A DNA stretch of 64,000 nucleotides, taken from Auanema rhodensis (Eukaryota > Nematoda > Chromadorea > Rhabditida > Rhabditidae). This document shows, in pieces, positions 1 through 11,500 of the stretch (positions are counted from its first letter, which is position 1; each line of letters opens with the position of its first letter). The notes under the pieces are model-generated. The model made no database searches. It was not told where the DNA came from and was given only the letters and a program-made list of their open reading frames with translations. The position numbers and the translations under genes were made by a program. Location: the NCBI GenBank assembly GCA_964057225.1, contig OZ059898.1, positions 12,921,767 through 12,985,766 of the forward strand. Direction: 5' to 3'.

Positions 1-126
1 GAAACTTTCTGCAATACTGTTCATGTGATTAACAAACTAAGAGATTTGTTTATATCATGTTTACATTCAATGGAAATTGAATCAAATATAGGTTCGGCAT
101 CAAATCATGATATTGATGAAAAATGA
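1..126 (+). CDS. 3' end of an unidentified protein-coding gene (partial)
   Basis: An open frame enters at base 1 and ends at TGA 124-126, giving the last 41 residues of a protein whose start lies outside the window. The piece has a protein-like composition (…VHVINKLRDLFISCLHSMEIE…, then a polar tail ending DIDEK). I do not recognise the family. No intron is needed in this segment. The gene converges on the lipase gene, whose stop codon lies about 200 bp further on the opposite strand. The frame could be chance, but 41 open codons with mixed composition in such AT-rich DNA makes a real terminal exon more likely. Confidence 0.5.
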   Translation, partial: ETFCNTVHVINKLRDLFISCLHSMEIESNIGSASNHDIDEK

Positions 127-330
127 ATTCATTATTTTCTTAATTTTTACTCTAAATCAATATATATTTTTAATTTTTAAGTTATTTTAACTAAATTAAA
201 AAATTTCTTGTAGTTTAAGATAAAAATATTTATTTCAAAGTATACAGATTTATTATAAAAAAAATAAAAATAAAAAGAGATCAATGTGAGAGACAAATTT
301 CTTTTATTAGAAAATTCTTTTCTCCATTCC

Positions 331-1592
331 TTAAACAGTTCCATTTTGATATTTTATTAAATTTAATTGAAGTTTAAGTGAAGCTTCCATAATCTAAAAT
401 ATTTTTATTTTTTATTTTTTAAAATAAAAAGAAAATTACTTGATTATGATCAAATCCATTTAATTCAAATTCATCAATAGAATTCGGTAATGAGGAACAT
501 TTAGTTCCACAACAATCTATTCCAACCTTTAAATACAGTTTATTTTAAAATTTTATTAAAAATATTTTATTAATTTTCGATTTTTGTTAGTTCAAGAAAC
601 AAACCTTGTCATCGCTATCACTATATATAGCATATGAGAACATGCCCTCGTAACGTGTTGATTGATTATTGATTTCTTGCTGTAAAAATAAGTTTTTTGT
701 TTCAAAAATATGTTGGAAAATTATTAAAATAAAACAAATTCATGTGATGAATCTTACTAAGAATCGGGATTTACAGTGCAAACCATTACGCTTAGAGCAC
801 ACCCAAAAGGGCACAAAACACAAAGATGAACCATAGTTTGCTCCAGCAATGCTGACAAATGTATCAATCTAAAAAGAGAATATGTTGTTAATGTGATGTA
901 AAAAGCACGGATAATGATGTCACCATGTGTGTCAATGGTTTTCCAACAAAGTCATCTTCACACAGTCCACCAAGTATAGCTTTGCGTGTGATTGGTGAAC
1001 CCATTGAATAGGCTAAGACATCAATTTTGGTACCAGCATAGGCATAAACAGCTTGAATCATAGCACGAACCTGATATCGTATTCAATGATTATGATGTTT
1101 CAATGAAAGTACTAAAAACTTACTTGTCGTACGTATTGGCATTGCAACTTGACGAACAGAGTGTAACTTCTAGTTCCTTCGCCATACGTCGTTCCATAAA
1201 TCTTTAAAAATGCTTACGTTCATAAAAAACATCTTTTTGAATCTTACCTCAGCATTGGAATATTTATGTTTTTTAAGAAATTTACGAACAAATTCAAATC
1301 TTGAAGCTGTATTAGTTACGCCGTGAACAATAAGAACAGGCTGAAAAACAAAGTTTGTCAGGTTGTATAAATGCTTAAGCAGTTATATATCACTTACTTG
1401 ATTTCGAAGTTTTTCCGTAGCAGCATACTTGCCACCAAAACTACCTTCATTACCAAAATCTAAGCGTTCGAGAACCTTTTGACCAGGTTTTGTGTATAAG
1501 TCAATAAGAAATTCATTGAAATGAGGTGTAAATTCAGAATAAATCTGATAAATTAGATAAAAACAACAAAAAATTCGGCACAGGTTTTGCAT
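331..1592 (-). CDS. Secreted class-2 triacylglycerol lipase, LIPS-type (8 exons, 282 aa)
   Basis: Exons on the minus strand: 1592-1398, 1340-1248, 1201-1124, 1070-924, 868-758, 679-605, 526-440, 393-331; all introns are GT-AG and keep frame. The protein starts with a hydrophobic signal peptide (about residues 1-19) and then shows the alpha/beta-hydrolase features of the nematode LIPS family (Pfam Lipase_2): strand plus oxyanion region PVLIVHGVTN (66-75), IYGTTYG, the nucleophile elbow LAYSMGSP with Ser144, IDTFVSIAGANYG, and a C-terminal NGFDHNQ segment whose His260 is the likely catalytic histidine. The nucleophile motif is A-x-S-x-G rather than G-x-S-x-G, as in bacterial class-2 lipases. 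Length is typical of the family. It probably hydrolyses neutral lipid esters in the gut lumen or outside the cell (inference). An AG acceptor (gatttag) five bases before the ATG suggests trans-splicing. Confidence 0.9.
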
Positions 1593-2849
1593 TTATCTAA
1601 ATCAAATAATTTAAATAATGATGGTTATACAATTAAAAAAAACAAAATAGGATTAAAATAGAAATATACTATGAATTGTAAATAAAATTGGGAGAAAAAT
1701 CAGTCAGAGCGAAATTTTTCATCATAGGTATGAAAGAGAGAGAGAGAGATTGTTTATAGAGAGGGAGATTTGATCAAAGAGAACGAGGGTTTGAAAGGGG
1801 GAGATAAAGAGAGAGAGGGAGAAGAAGAGAGAAATAGAAGAAATGGCCATCAAAGTCAGCTGCATCCTTAAACTGGTATAAACATGTGTCTATATCTCTC
1901 TCTCTCTCTATCTGCTTATCTCTTTTTCTCCGAATTCTATTACCTCTTTCTATCATTTCATACTAACCGGATTGGCAATCACTATGTAAAAGACCTTGTA
2001 CACCACCGTTGTGAAAGCTTCAAATTCGTGTAATGGTTTACCTTGAAGAATGAACACATAGATTACACAGGACCTGTCCTATGCTTGCACCAGGTCGAGA
2101 GCGTGGAAGGAAATAGGTGAAGGAATTAAAGAAAAAAAATAAGAAAAGTTTCTGACAATAATGGCATAAACCCATTTATATACTCATCATATATTACACT
2201 TTTGATCTCAAAAATTATCTTTTCATTTTAATTTTATTATTTATTTAATATGTAACTTTCAAAAGTTCGTTCAGTTGAACATGATTTGAACAGCTTTTCA
2301 TATTTTCTCTTCGAAAAATTGAAAAAAGAAATGAACTTTTTTGGTTAAACATTAAAGCTTTTTGTAAATAATTATCCAAATTTTTTATAAAACTGTTGTT
2401 GAAAATACAGTTTTGTATCGAAAGAAAGGATATAGTTAGCACAATTTATCTTTATTTTCGATTACTTCGTCCTTCTTCCTCCTACCTATTACTTTCCTTC
2501 TTTCTCCTTTTCTTCTCCCTCCCTCTCCCTCTCTCCCTCTCTCCCTCTCTCCCCCCTCTCTCTCTGTCTGATTGATCTCTGAACTAGGCTGAGTTCACAT
2601 AACTCTTTGACATCCGTATTCTTGTACTGTTCAGTCAATAAGACATAGTTTCCTATTATTTATATTCTTTTTTCATGATTTGTTTTGAATTAAATAACTA
2701 AAAGTAAGCTTTAGGTCATGGTATCATGGTTAATCTTTTTCTTTATATTTAAAACTTATTATAGTTTTGTATTGAATAATGAGGTATATAGTATAATAAG
2801 TTTATAATTATAAAATCATTTATATTCATTTTGAATTGATTTTTTATAG
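1593..2849. other. Intergenic region with purine-rich tracts and an unassigned GC-richer block
   Basis: From about 1735 to 1850 and again (as pyrimidines) at 2460-2575 the sequence is GA/CT-rich simple sequence. Between about 1955 and 2110 there is a GC-richer block with short open segments on both strands that I could not join to either neighbour. The first exon(s) of the + strand Nudix gene must lie somewhere here; an ATG at 2718-2720 directly followed by GTATCA is one possible tiny first exon but is unproven. Confidence 0.4.
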
Positions 2850-3917
2850 GATTTACCTGTACATGAAACATTTACTAATCTTGGTAAACCGTTTGAAATC
2901 ATCGAAGAAGAAGTAGCATTCCATGGCATTTGGACTAATTTTACCAGATTGCATTTCGTTCGAAAGGATCGAAACAAGACTGGTGTAAGCAAATTTTAAT
3001 TTTTTACCTGAAAATTGCAAATACAAGCTTAACACTTAGAAAATTAATATTTCTTTGGAATATTGTTTATATTATATATTTAAGATATGGGAAATGATTG
3101 ATATGCCACAATACTCGGATGATCGAGTAAACGGAGTTCAACTGATTCCAAGAATTTTGTTGAAGAATCGTCGTCATTACGTCTTTAATTTGCAATTTCG
3201 CATTTCTCTCCGAGGATGGACATTAGAGTTTCCTGGTGGTGAGTTCTAATGTGTTGTTTCATGTTATATCTAGCTAGCTAGTTAGCTATTTAGTTTGTTA
3301 TCTGTTGACAAGCTATATTGTCATTGTCTCTCATTTCACACATCTTTTGTATTTTGGTCTATCATACATCTGGTTATTTCACACTTTCATATCAAATCTG
3401 TTTTTGTGATTTCATCATTTCTAGGTGGTGTTGAGAATGGGGAAAGTAATATAGAAGGGGCTTTAAGGGAACTGAAAGAAGAAACCGGATACACTGCTAC
3501 TCAGGCTAATGCCCTCTTTTCGTAAGTTTTTTACTCCTGAATTATATGATTCGAAACGAAATAGTTAAATGTCATAAAAGATAATCCTTGTATAGAACGC
3601 ATGGCAAGCTGGCCACTCATCCAGGAAAGACGAACGATCTCATTCAATTAACTGTTGTTGACATTGATGCCGAAGTTCCTGAGAATCAGCATATCCAACA
3701 GAATTTAGATGACGAAGAAGTGGGTTCATCTTCTTTTCTTCTTCGGCTCTATTCTTTCTCATAGTTTTTCATTCCATTTCAGGCTTCATACGTACGACTG
3801 ATTGCTGAGGATGAGCTCTTAGAAACATTGATTAAGATAGAAAAACAAGTTTATATAGCATCTAATGTCTATGCCTTTGCAATTGGTCACCGGCTGGCTA
3901 CCGATGGTTTCATTTAA
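2850..3917 (+). CDS. Nudix hydrolase, ADP-sugar pyrophosphatase (NUDT5)-like; first exon missing from the model
   Basis: Supported exons: 2850-2984, 3085-3238, 3425-3521, 3596-3719, 3783-3917 (TAA). All junctions keep frame. The product has a NUDT5-like N-terminal segment ending in RNKTGIWEMID, then VNGVQLIPRIL, QFRISLRGWTLEFPGG and a complete Nudix box (G-x5-E-x7-RE-L-K-EE-T-G-Y) formed across the 3238/3425 junction; the EE pair is the expected Mg2+ ligand. A C-terminal NVYAFAIGHRLA matches the NUDT5 pattern. Family members hydrolyse ADP-ribose and related ADP-sugars to AMP and a sugar phosphate. The first supported exon follows a clear acceptor (ttttttatag) and contains no suitable Met, so an upstream coding exon exists; an ATG|GT at 2718-2720 would join in frame but is only a candidate. 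The gene may alternatively be another ADP-sugar-class Nudix enzyme. Confidence 0.85.
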
Positions 3918-4106
3918 TTTTTTTTTAGGAATATTATAGATTTAATGTATTTATATAATGTATAGATTGTACGAATACTATTGCCTATAAGGCTCTAAAA
4001 TCCTTACTTCTCTTTCATCTGATAATCTATTTTAAATATTTTTAAATAAAGAAAAGAGCCTTATGAATGATATTTTCGATATAATTGATAAGGTTCGTCT
4101 AGCACC

Positions 4107-4178
4107 GCCTCATTGGCTCAGGGGCAGAGCGTCTGTCTAGTAAACAGAAGGTCGCTGGTTCGATTCCAGCATGAGGCA
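4107..4178 (+). tRNA. tRNA-Thr (anticodon AGT)
   Basis: A full 72-nt cloverleaf: acceptor GCCTCAT paired with ATGAGGC plus discriminator A, D stem GCTC/GAGC, anticodon stem TCTGT/ACAGA with loop CTAGTAA, T stem GCTGG/CCAGC with loop TTCGATT. The A box and B box (GGTTCGATTCC) are intact, so it should be transcribed by RNA polymerase III. A T-run follows a few bases downstream. No intron. Confidence 0.95.
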
Positions 4179-4671
4179 TCCTTTTGTTTATCTTCTATGA
4201 AGATTGTAAGATCAGAAACCAATTTTATACATTTCATTCTTCATGATTTTTTTTGTTCTTGCCGTATTATCACTGTTATCAGCAACATTGTCATCATATT
4301 TTGAGCATTTCTTTCATGAAATATAAATTTTGGTTTTGAATACAATTGAAAAATCACGTAAAATGGGAAATAAAGAATTTTATAATCGGATTTTTAGTTA
4401 TAACATAATAGACTATCTAATTTATTTGCTGAACCTTGATTTTATGAAGCTTTTAGGAAAGTTATAGAAATATTTATTTTTTGCTTACACCTTTTTATGG
4501 GATCTGCTTTTTTTTATTTGGAAACCCTTCCAACATACGTGTAGTGGTTAACTACTTACTCATTTGCCTCGAAAACGAGTAATAGAGTAAATATTCTGAA
4601 ATTATAGAAAATGTTTATATTTATATTTCATATTTGGAACATTTAAGATGAGTACGAAAGTGATTCAATGC

Positions 4672-4747
4672 AAAACAACTCAAAAGAATCGAACCTGTAT
4701 CACCAGTTTTGTAATCAAAATATTTACCACTGCGCGATCCAAGCAGC
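4672..4747 (-). pseudogene. Degenerate tRNA-like sequence
   Basis: On the minus strand the D-arm motif GCGCAGTGGTA and the B-box GGTTCGATTC are 32 bases apart, as in a tRNA, with an anticodon-like hairpin ATTTT-GATTACA-AAACT between them. The acceptor stem does not pair and the T stem (ACAGG/CTTTT) is badly mismatched, so this reads as a dead tRNA copy, not a working gene. A nominal anticodon would be TTA, which would match a stop codon; I treat that as decay. Confidence 0.4.
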
Positions 4748-4882
4748 AACATCTATATTATTAGCAATCAAGTAATACAAACAGATTTATCAGCAATTCG
4801 TGAGTTTCGATCTTTTACTGTTTGAGTACCAGTCTGTCGTATTATCCTTAATGCTGTTTGAGAAAATACAGCAGTACACTTC

Positions 4883-4911
4883 TGGAGATATGGTGAATTG
4901 AAACCCAGCCC
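4883..4911 (-). pseudogene. 3' half of a tRNA-Ala (pseudogene fragment)
   Basis: The minus strand here repeats the T arm and 3' acceptor strand of the intact tRNA-Ala at 5293-5364 (GGGCTGGG, TTTCAATT, then CATATCTCCA) with two substitutions, one of which breaks a T-stem pair. The 5' half is replaced by unrelated GC-rich sequence. This is a truncated or recombined copy, of the kind left by retroposition or local duplication. Confidence 0.6.
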
Positions 4912-5292
4912 ACGTCGTAGGGTCCGGGGGTCCTGGTCCTGGGTGTTGGCCTTCTCTGTTCGTTTCTATATCTCTTGCCTCACCTATTGACCACATTTAT
5001 ACATAATTGGTAACTATATGATAAATGAAAAAGTGGATATATCAAATAAACCATAGATCATTATTGGCTGACAATGACGGCTGAGTTAAACCGTCATATC
5101 TAGTTAATATGTTAATACTTTTTAGTTTCCTATTAGTTTTTCAATTTCTGAAGATAAGATTTTTATATATTTAAGTTTCACATTAGAAGAATTTTCAATG
5201 TTAATTAAACTTTTTAAGAAGAAATAATACCAGAGAACTTTCTCTTTCAAATCGAGAAATCATTATTGTTGCGGAGAAATACTTAAAAGTGT

Positions 5293-5364
5293 GGGGATAT
5301 AGCTCAGTGGTAGAGCGCTCCCTTAGCATGGGAGAGGGCTGGGGTTCAATTCCCCATATCTCCA
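5293..5364 (+). tRNA. tRNA-Ala (anticodon AGC)
   Basis: A full 72-nt cloverleaf: acceptor GGGGATA/TATCTCC plus discriminator A (one G-T pair), D stem GCTC/GAGC, anticodon stem CTCCC/GGGAG with loop TTAGCAT, T stem TGGGG/CCCCA with loop TTCAATT. A run of eight T starts about 12 bases after the gene and is a good RNA polymerase III terminator. The G-T pair in the acceptor is at the third position, not the 3:70 identity pair expected for alanine tRNA in the same form, but anticodon and overall structure are clear. Confidence 0.93.
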
Positions 5365-5479
5365 GAAATACTTTCCTTTTTTTTAAAAACGGCATTACGT
5401 ATTTTTTTCCAACTTAAATTAACGTGTGTGGTTGATTTTCTTTTTATAAATGACCACTATAGAATTAATTTGTGCGGAA
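5365..5479. other. Short AT-rich spacer before the satellite
   Basis: Contains the Pol III T-run of the alanine tRNA and otherwise only AT-rich sequence. I see no gene. Confidence 0.5.
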
Positions 5480-5567
5480 GATCCCAGACAAATCTCATTA
5501 CAAAAAGTTGATTATACTTAAAGCCTAAACTTTTTTGTTGTTTTTATTTGATTTGAAGAGATCATTT
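5480..5567 (+). repeat. Decayed left-edge monomer of the satellite array
   Basis: The segment has recognisable but diverged monomer pieces (agacaaatctcattac against the standard agccaaatctcactaag; aagcctaaac) and then the variant tail ttgttgtttttatttg + atttgaagagatcattt. That same variant tail occurs at the right edge (about 23731-23767) and nowhere inside the array. Confidence 0.75.
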
Positions 5568-8500
5568 TTGACAAAATCGAACAATCACCGGACACAACGT
5601 GCCTACAGCCTGAACTTTTTTGTGAACAAATCTTGTGGATGGGGTCTATATAAACCTTTTTTCCTGAAATTTGAAAAGTCACAGCCAAATCTCACTAAGC
5701 AATTCAGAATCTACACATCTGAATACCCAACCTCAGAGTATTTTTATTTGATTATAGTTAATAATCTTTGACAAAATCGAACAATCACCGGACACAACGT
5801 GCCTACAGCCTGAACTTTTTTGTGAACAAATCTTGTGGATGGGGTCTATATAAACCTTTTTTCCTGAAATTTGAAAAGTCACAGCCAAATCTCACTAAGC
5901 CATTCAGAATCTACACATCTGAATACCCAACTTTAGAGTATTTTTATTTGATTATAGTTAATAATCTTTGACAAAATCGAACAATCACCGGACACAACGT
6001 GCCTACCGCCTGAACTTTTTTGTGAACAAATCTTGTGGATGGGGTCTATATAAACCTTTTTCCCTGAAATTTGAAAAGTCACAGCCAAATCTCACTAAGC
6101 AATTCAGAATCTACACATCTGAATACCCAACCTCAGAGTATTTTCATTTGATTATAGTTAATAATCTTTGACAAAATGGAACAATCACCAGACACAACGT
6201 GCCTACAGCCTGAACTTTTTTGTGAACAAATCTTGTGGATGGGGTCTATATAAACCTTTTTCCCTGAAATTTGAAAAGTCACAGCCAAATCTCACTAAGC
6301 AATTCAGAATCTACACATCTGAATACCCAACATCAGAGTATTTTCATTTGATTATAGTTAATAATCTTTGACAAAATCGAACAATCACCAGACACAACGT
6401 GCCTACAGCCTGAACTTTTTTGTGAACAAATCTTGTGGATGGGGTCTATATAAACCTTTTTTCCTGAAATTTGAAAAGTCACAGCCAAATCTCACTAAGC
6501 AATTCAGAATCTACACATCTGAATACCCAACCTCAGAGTATTTTTATTTGATTATAGTTAATAATCTTTGACAAAATCGAACAATCACCGGACACAACGT
6601 GCCTACCGCCTGAACTTTTTTGTGAACAAATCTTGTGGATGGGGTCTATATAAACCTTTTTTCCTGAAATTTGAAAAGTCACAGCCAAATCTCACTAAGC
6701 AATTCAGAATCTACACATCTGAATACCCAACATCAGAGTATTTTCATTTGATTATAGTTAATAATCTTTGACAAAATCGAACAATCACCAGACACAACGT
6801 GCCTACAGCCTGAACTTTTTTGTGAACAAATCTTGTGGATGGGGTCTATATAAACCTTTTTTCCTGAAATTTGAAAAGTCACAGCCAAATCTCACTAAGC
6901 AATTCAGAATCTACACATCTGAATACCCAACCTCAGAGTATTTTTATTTGATTATAGTTAATAATCTTTGACAAAATCGAACAATCACCGGACACAACGT
7001 GCCTACCGCCTGAACTTTTTTGTGAACAAATCTTGTGGATGGGGTCTATATAAACCTTTTTTCCTGAAATTTGAAAAGTCACAGCCAAATCTCACTAAGC
7101 AATTCAGAATCTACACATCTGAATACCCAACCTCAGAGTATTTTTATTTGATTATAGTTAATAATCTTTGACAAAATCGAACAATCACCGGACACAACGT
7201 GCCTACCGCCTGAACTTTTTTGTGAACAAATCTTGTGGATGGGGTCTATATAAACCTTTTTTCCTGAAATTTGAAAAGTCACAGCCAAATCTCACTAAGC
7301 AATTCAGAATCTACACATCTGAATACCCAACCTCAGAGTATTTTTATTTGATTATAGTTTATGATCTTTGACAAAATCGAACAATCACCGGACACAACGT
7401 GCCTACAGCCTGAACTTTTTTGTGAACAAATCTTGTGGATGGGGTCTATATAAACCTTTTTTCCTGAAATTTGAAAAGTCACAGCCAAATCTCACTAAGC
7501 AATTCAGAATCTACACATCTGAATACTCAACCTCAGAGTATTTTTATTTGATTATAGTTTATGATCTTTGACAAAATCGAACAATCACCAGACACAACGT
7601 GCCTACCGCCTGAACTTTTTTGTGAACAAATCTTGTGGATGGGGTCTATATAAACCTTTTTTCCTGAAATTTGAAAAATCACAGCCAAATCTCACTAAGC
7701 AATTCAGAATCTACACATCTGAATACTCAACCTCAGAGTATTTTTATTTGATTATAGTTAATAATCTTTGACAAAATCGAACAATCACCGGACACAACGT
7801 GCCTACCGCCTGAACTTTTTTGTGAACAAATCTTGTGGATGGGGTCTATATAAACCTTTTTTCCTGAAATTTGAAAAATCACAGCCAAATCTCACTAAGC
7901 AATTCAGAATCTACACATCTGAATACCCAACCTCAGAGTATTTTTATTTGATTATAGTTTATGATCTTTGACAAAATCGAACAATCACCGGACACAACGT
8001 GCCTACAGCCTGAACTTTTTTGTGAACAAATCTTGTGGATGGGGTCTATATAAACCTTTTTTCCTGAAATTTGAAAAGTCACAGCCAAATCTCCCTAAGC
8101 AATTCAGAATCTACACATCTGAATACCCAACCTCAGAGTATTTTTATATGATTATAGTTTATGATCTTTGACAAAATCGAACAATCACCGGACACAACGT
8201 GCCTACAGCCTGAACTTTTTTGTGAACAAATCTTGTGGATGGGGTCTATATAAACCTTTTTTCCTGAAATTTGAAAAGTCACAGCCAAATCTCACTAAGC
8301 AATTCAGAATCTACACATCTGAATACCCAACCTCAGAGTATTTTCATTTGATTATAGTTAATAATCTTTGACAAAATCGAACAATCACCAGACACAACGT
8401 GCCTACAGCCTGAACTTTTTTGTGAACAAATCTTGTGGATGGGGTCTATATAAACCTTTTTTCCTGAAATTTGAAAAGTCACAGCCAAATCTCACTAAGC

Positions 8501-11500
8501 AATTCAGAATCTACACATCTGAATACCCAACCTCAGAGTATTTTTATTTGATTATAGTTTATGATCTTTGACAAAATCGAACAATCACCGGACACAACGT
8601 GCCTACCGCCTGAACTTTTTTGTGAACAAATCTTGTGGATGGGGTCTATATAAACCTTTTTTCCTGAAATTTGAAAAGTCACAGCCAAATCTCACTAAGC
8701 AATTCAGAATCTACACATCTGAATACCCAACCTCAGAGTATTTTTATTTGATTATAGTTTATGATCTTTGACAAAATCGAACAATCACCGGACACAACGT
8801 GCCTACAGCCTGAACTTTTTTGTGAACAAATCTTGTGGATGGGGTCTATATAAACCTTTTTTCCTGAAATTTGAAAAGTCACAGCCAAATCTCACTAAGC
8901 AATTCAGAATCTACACATCTGAATACCCAACCTCAGAGTATTTTCATTTGATTATAGTTAATAATCTTTGACAAAATCGAACAATCACCGGACACAACGT
9001 GCCTACCGCCTGAACTTTTTTGTGAACAAATCTTGTGGATGGGGTCTATATAAACCTTTTTTCCTGAAATTTGAAAAGTCACAGCCAAATCTCACTAAGC
9101 AATTCAGAATCTACACATCTGAATACCCAACCTCAGAGTATTTTCATTTGATTATAGTTTATGATCTTTGACAAAATCGAACAATCACCAGACACAACGT
9201 GCCTACAGCCTGAACTTTTTTGTGAACAAATCTTGTGGATGGGGTCTATATAAACCTTTTTTCCTGAAATTTGAAAAGTCACAGCCAAATCTCACTAAGC
9301 CATTCAGAATCTACACATCTGAATACCCAACCTCAGAGTATTTTCATTTGATTATAGTTAATAATCTTTGACAAAATCGAACAATCACCGGACACAACGT
9401 GCCTACCGCCTGAACTTTTTTGTGAACAAATCTTGTGGATGGGGTCTATATAAACCTTTTTTCCTGAAATTTGAAAAGTCACAGCCAAATCTCACTAAGC
9501 AATTCAGAATCTACACATCTGAATACCCAACCTCAGAGTATTTTCATTTGATTATAGTTTATGATCTTTGACAAAATCGAACAATCACCAGACACAACGT
9601 GCCTACAGCCTGAACTTTTTTGTGAACAAATCTTGTGGATGGGGTCTATATAAACCTTTTTTCCTGAAATTTGAAAAATCACAGCCAAATCTCACTAAGC
9701 AATTCAGAATCTACACATCTGAATACCCAACCTCAGAGTATTTTCATTTGATTATAGTTAATAATCTTTGACAAAATCGAACAATCACCGGACACAACGT
9801 GCCTACAGCCTGAACTTTTTTGTGAACAAATCTTGTGGATGGGGTCTATATAAACCTTTTTTCCTGAAATTTGAAAAGTCACAGCCAAATCTCACTAAGC
9901 AATTCAGAATCTACACATCTGAATACCCAACCTCAGAGTATTTTTATTTGATTATAGTTTATGATCTTTGACAAAATCGAACAATCACCGGACACAACGT
10001 GCCTACAGCCTGAACTTTTTTGTGAACAAATCTTGTGGATGGGGTCTATATAAACCTTTTTTCCTGAAATTTGAAAAGTCACAGCCAAATCTCACTAAGC
10101 AATTCAGAATCTACACATCTGAATACCCAACCTCAGATAATTTTTATTTGATTATAGTTAATAATCTTTGACAAAATCGAACAATCACCAGACACAACGT
10201 GCCTACAGCCTGAACTTTTTTGTGAACAAATCTTGTGGATGGGGTCTATATAAACCTTTTTTCCTGAAATTTGAAAAATCACAGCCAAATCTCACTAAGC
10301 AATTCAGAATCTACACATCTGAATACCCAACCTCAGAGTATTTTTATTTGATTATAGTTAATAATCTTTGACAAAATCGAACAATCACCGGACACAACGT
10401 GCCTACAGCCTGAACTTTTTTGTGAACAAATCTTGTGGATGGGGTCTATATAAACCTTTTTTCCTGAAATTTGAAAAGTCACAGCCAAATCTCACTAAGC
10501 AATTCAGAATCTACACATCTGAATACCCAACCTCAGAGTATTTTCATTTGATTATAGTTTATGATCTTTGACAAAATCGAACAATCACCAGACACAACGT
10601 GCCTACAGCCTGAACTTTTTTGTGAACAAATCTTGTGGATGGGGTCTATATAAACCTTTTTTCCTGAAATTTGAAAAGTCACAGCCAAATCTCACTAAGC
10701 AATTCAGAATCTACACATCTGAATACCCAACCTCAGATAATTTTTATTTGATTATAGTTTATGATCTTTGACAAAATCGAACAATCACCAGACACAACGT
10801 GCCTACAGCCTGAACTTTTTTGTGAACAAATCTTGTGGATGGGGTCTATATAAACCTTTTTTCCTGAAATTTGAAAAGTCACAGCCAAATCTCACTAAGC
10901 AATTCAGAATCTACACATCTGAATACCCAACCTCAGAGTATTTTCATTTGATTATAGTTAATAATCTTTGACAAAATCGAACAATCACCAGACACAACGT
11001 GCCTACAGCCTGAACTTTTTTGTGAACAAATCTTGTGGATGGGGTCTATATAAACCTTTTTTCCTGAAATTTGAAAAGTCACAGCCAAATCTCACTAAGC
11101 AATTCAGAATCTACACATCTGAATACCCAACCTCAGATAATTTTTATTTGATTATAGTTAATAATCTTTGACAAAATCGAACAATCACCAGACACAACGT
11201 GCCTACAGCCTGAACTTTTTTGTGAACAAATCTTGTGGATGGGGTCTATATAAACCTTTTTTCCTGAAATTTGAAAAGTCACAGCCAAATCTCACTAAGC
11301 AATTCAGAATCTACACATCTGAATACCCAACCTCAGAGTATTTTTATTTGATTATAGTTAATAATCTTTGACAAAATCGAACAATCACCGGACACAACGT
11401 GCCTACCGCCTGAACTTTTTTGTGAACAAATCTTGTGGATGGGGTCTATATAAACCTTTTTTCCTGAAATTTGAAAAGTCACAGCCAAATCTCACTAAGC

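Larger units (their letters stand above)
4179..5292. other. tRNA-relic spacer between the two tRNA genes
   Basis: No protein gene is visible. Two minus-strand tRNA-like fragments are listed separately. A third possible fragment near 4535-4575 has an A-box-like GTAGTGGTTAA and a CTCG-AAAA-CGAG hairpin but no T arm, so I do not call it. Confidence 0.4.

Noticed and set aside
4113-4304. Protein frame over the tRNA-Thr gene
   Set aside because: It overlaps a perfect tRNA and has no other support.
4790-4996. Collagen-like minus-strand frame (PGPGPPDP)
   Set aside because: It is one short Pro/Gly patch over the tRNA-Ala fragment without further Gly-X-Y repeats.
5201-5395. Minus-strand frame over the tRNA-Ala gene
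   Set aside because: It is the antisense of an intact tRNA.
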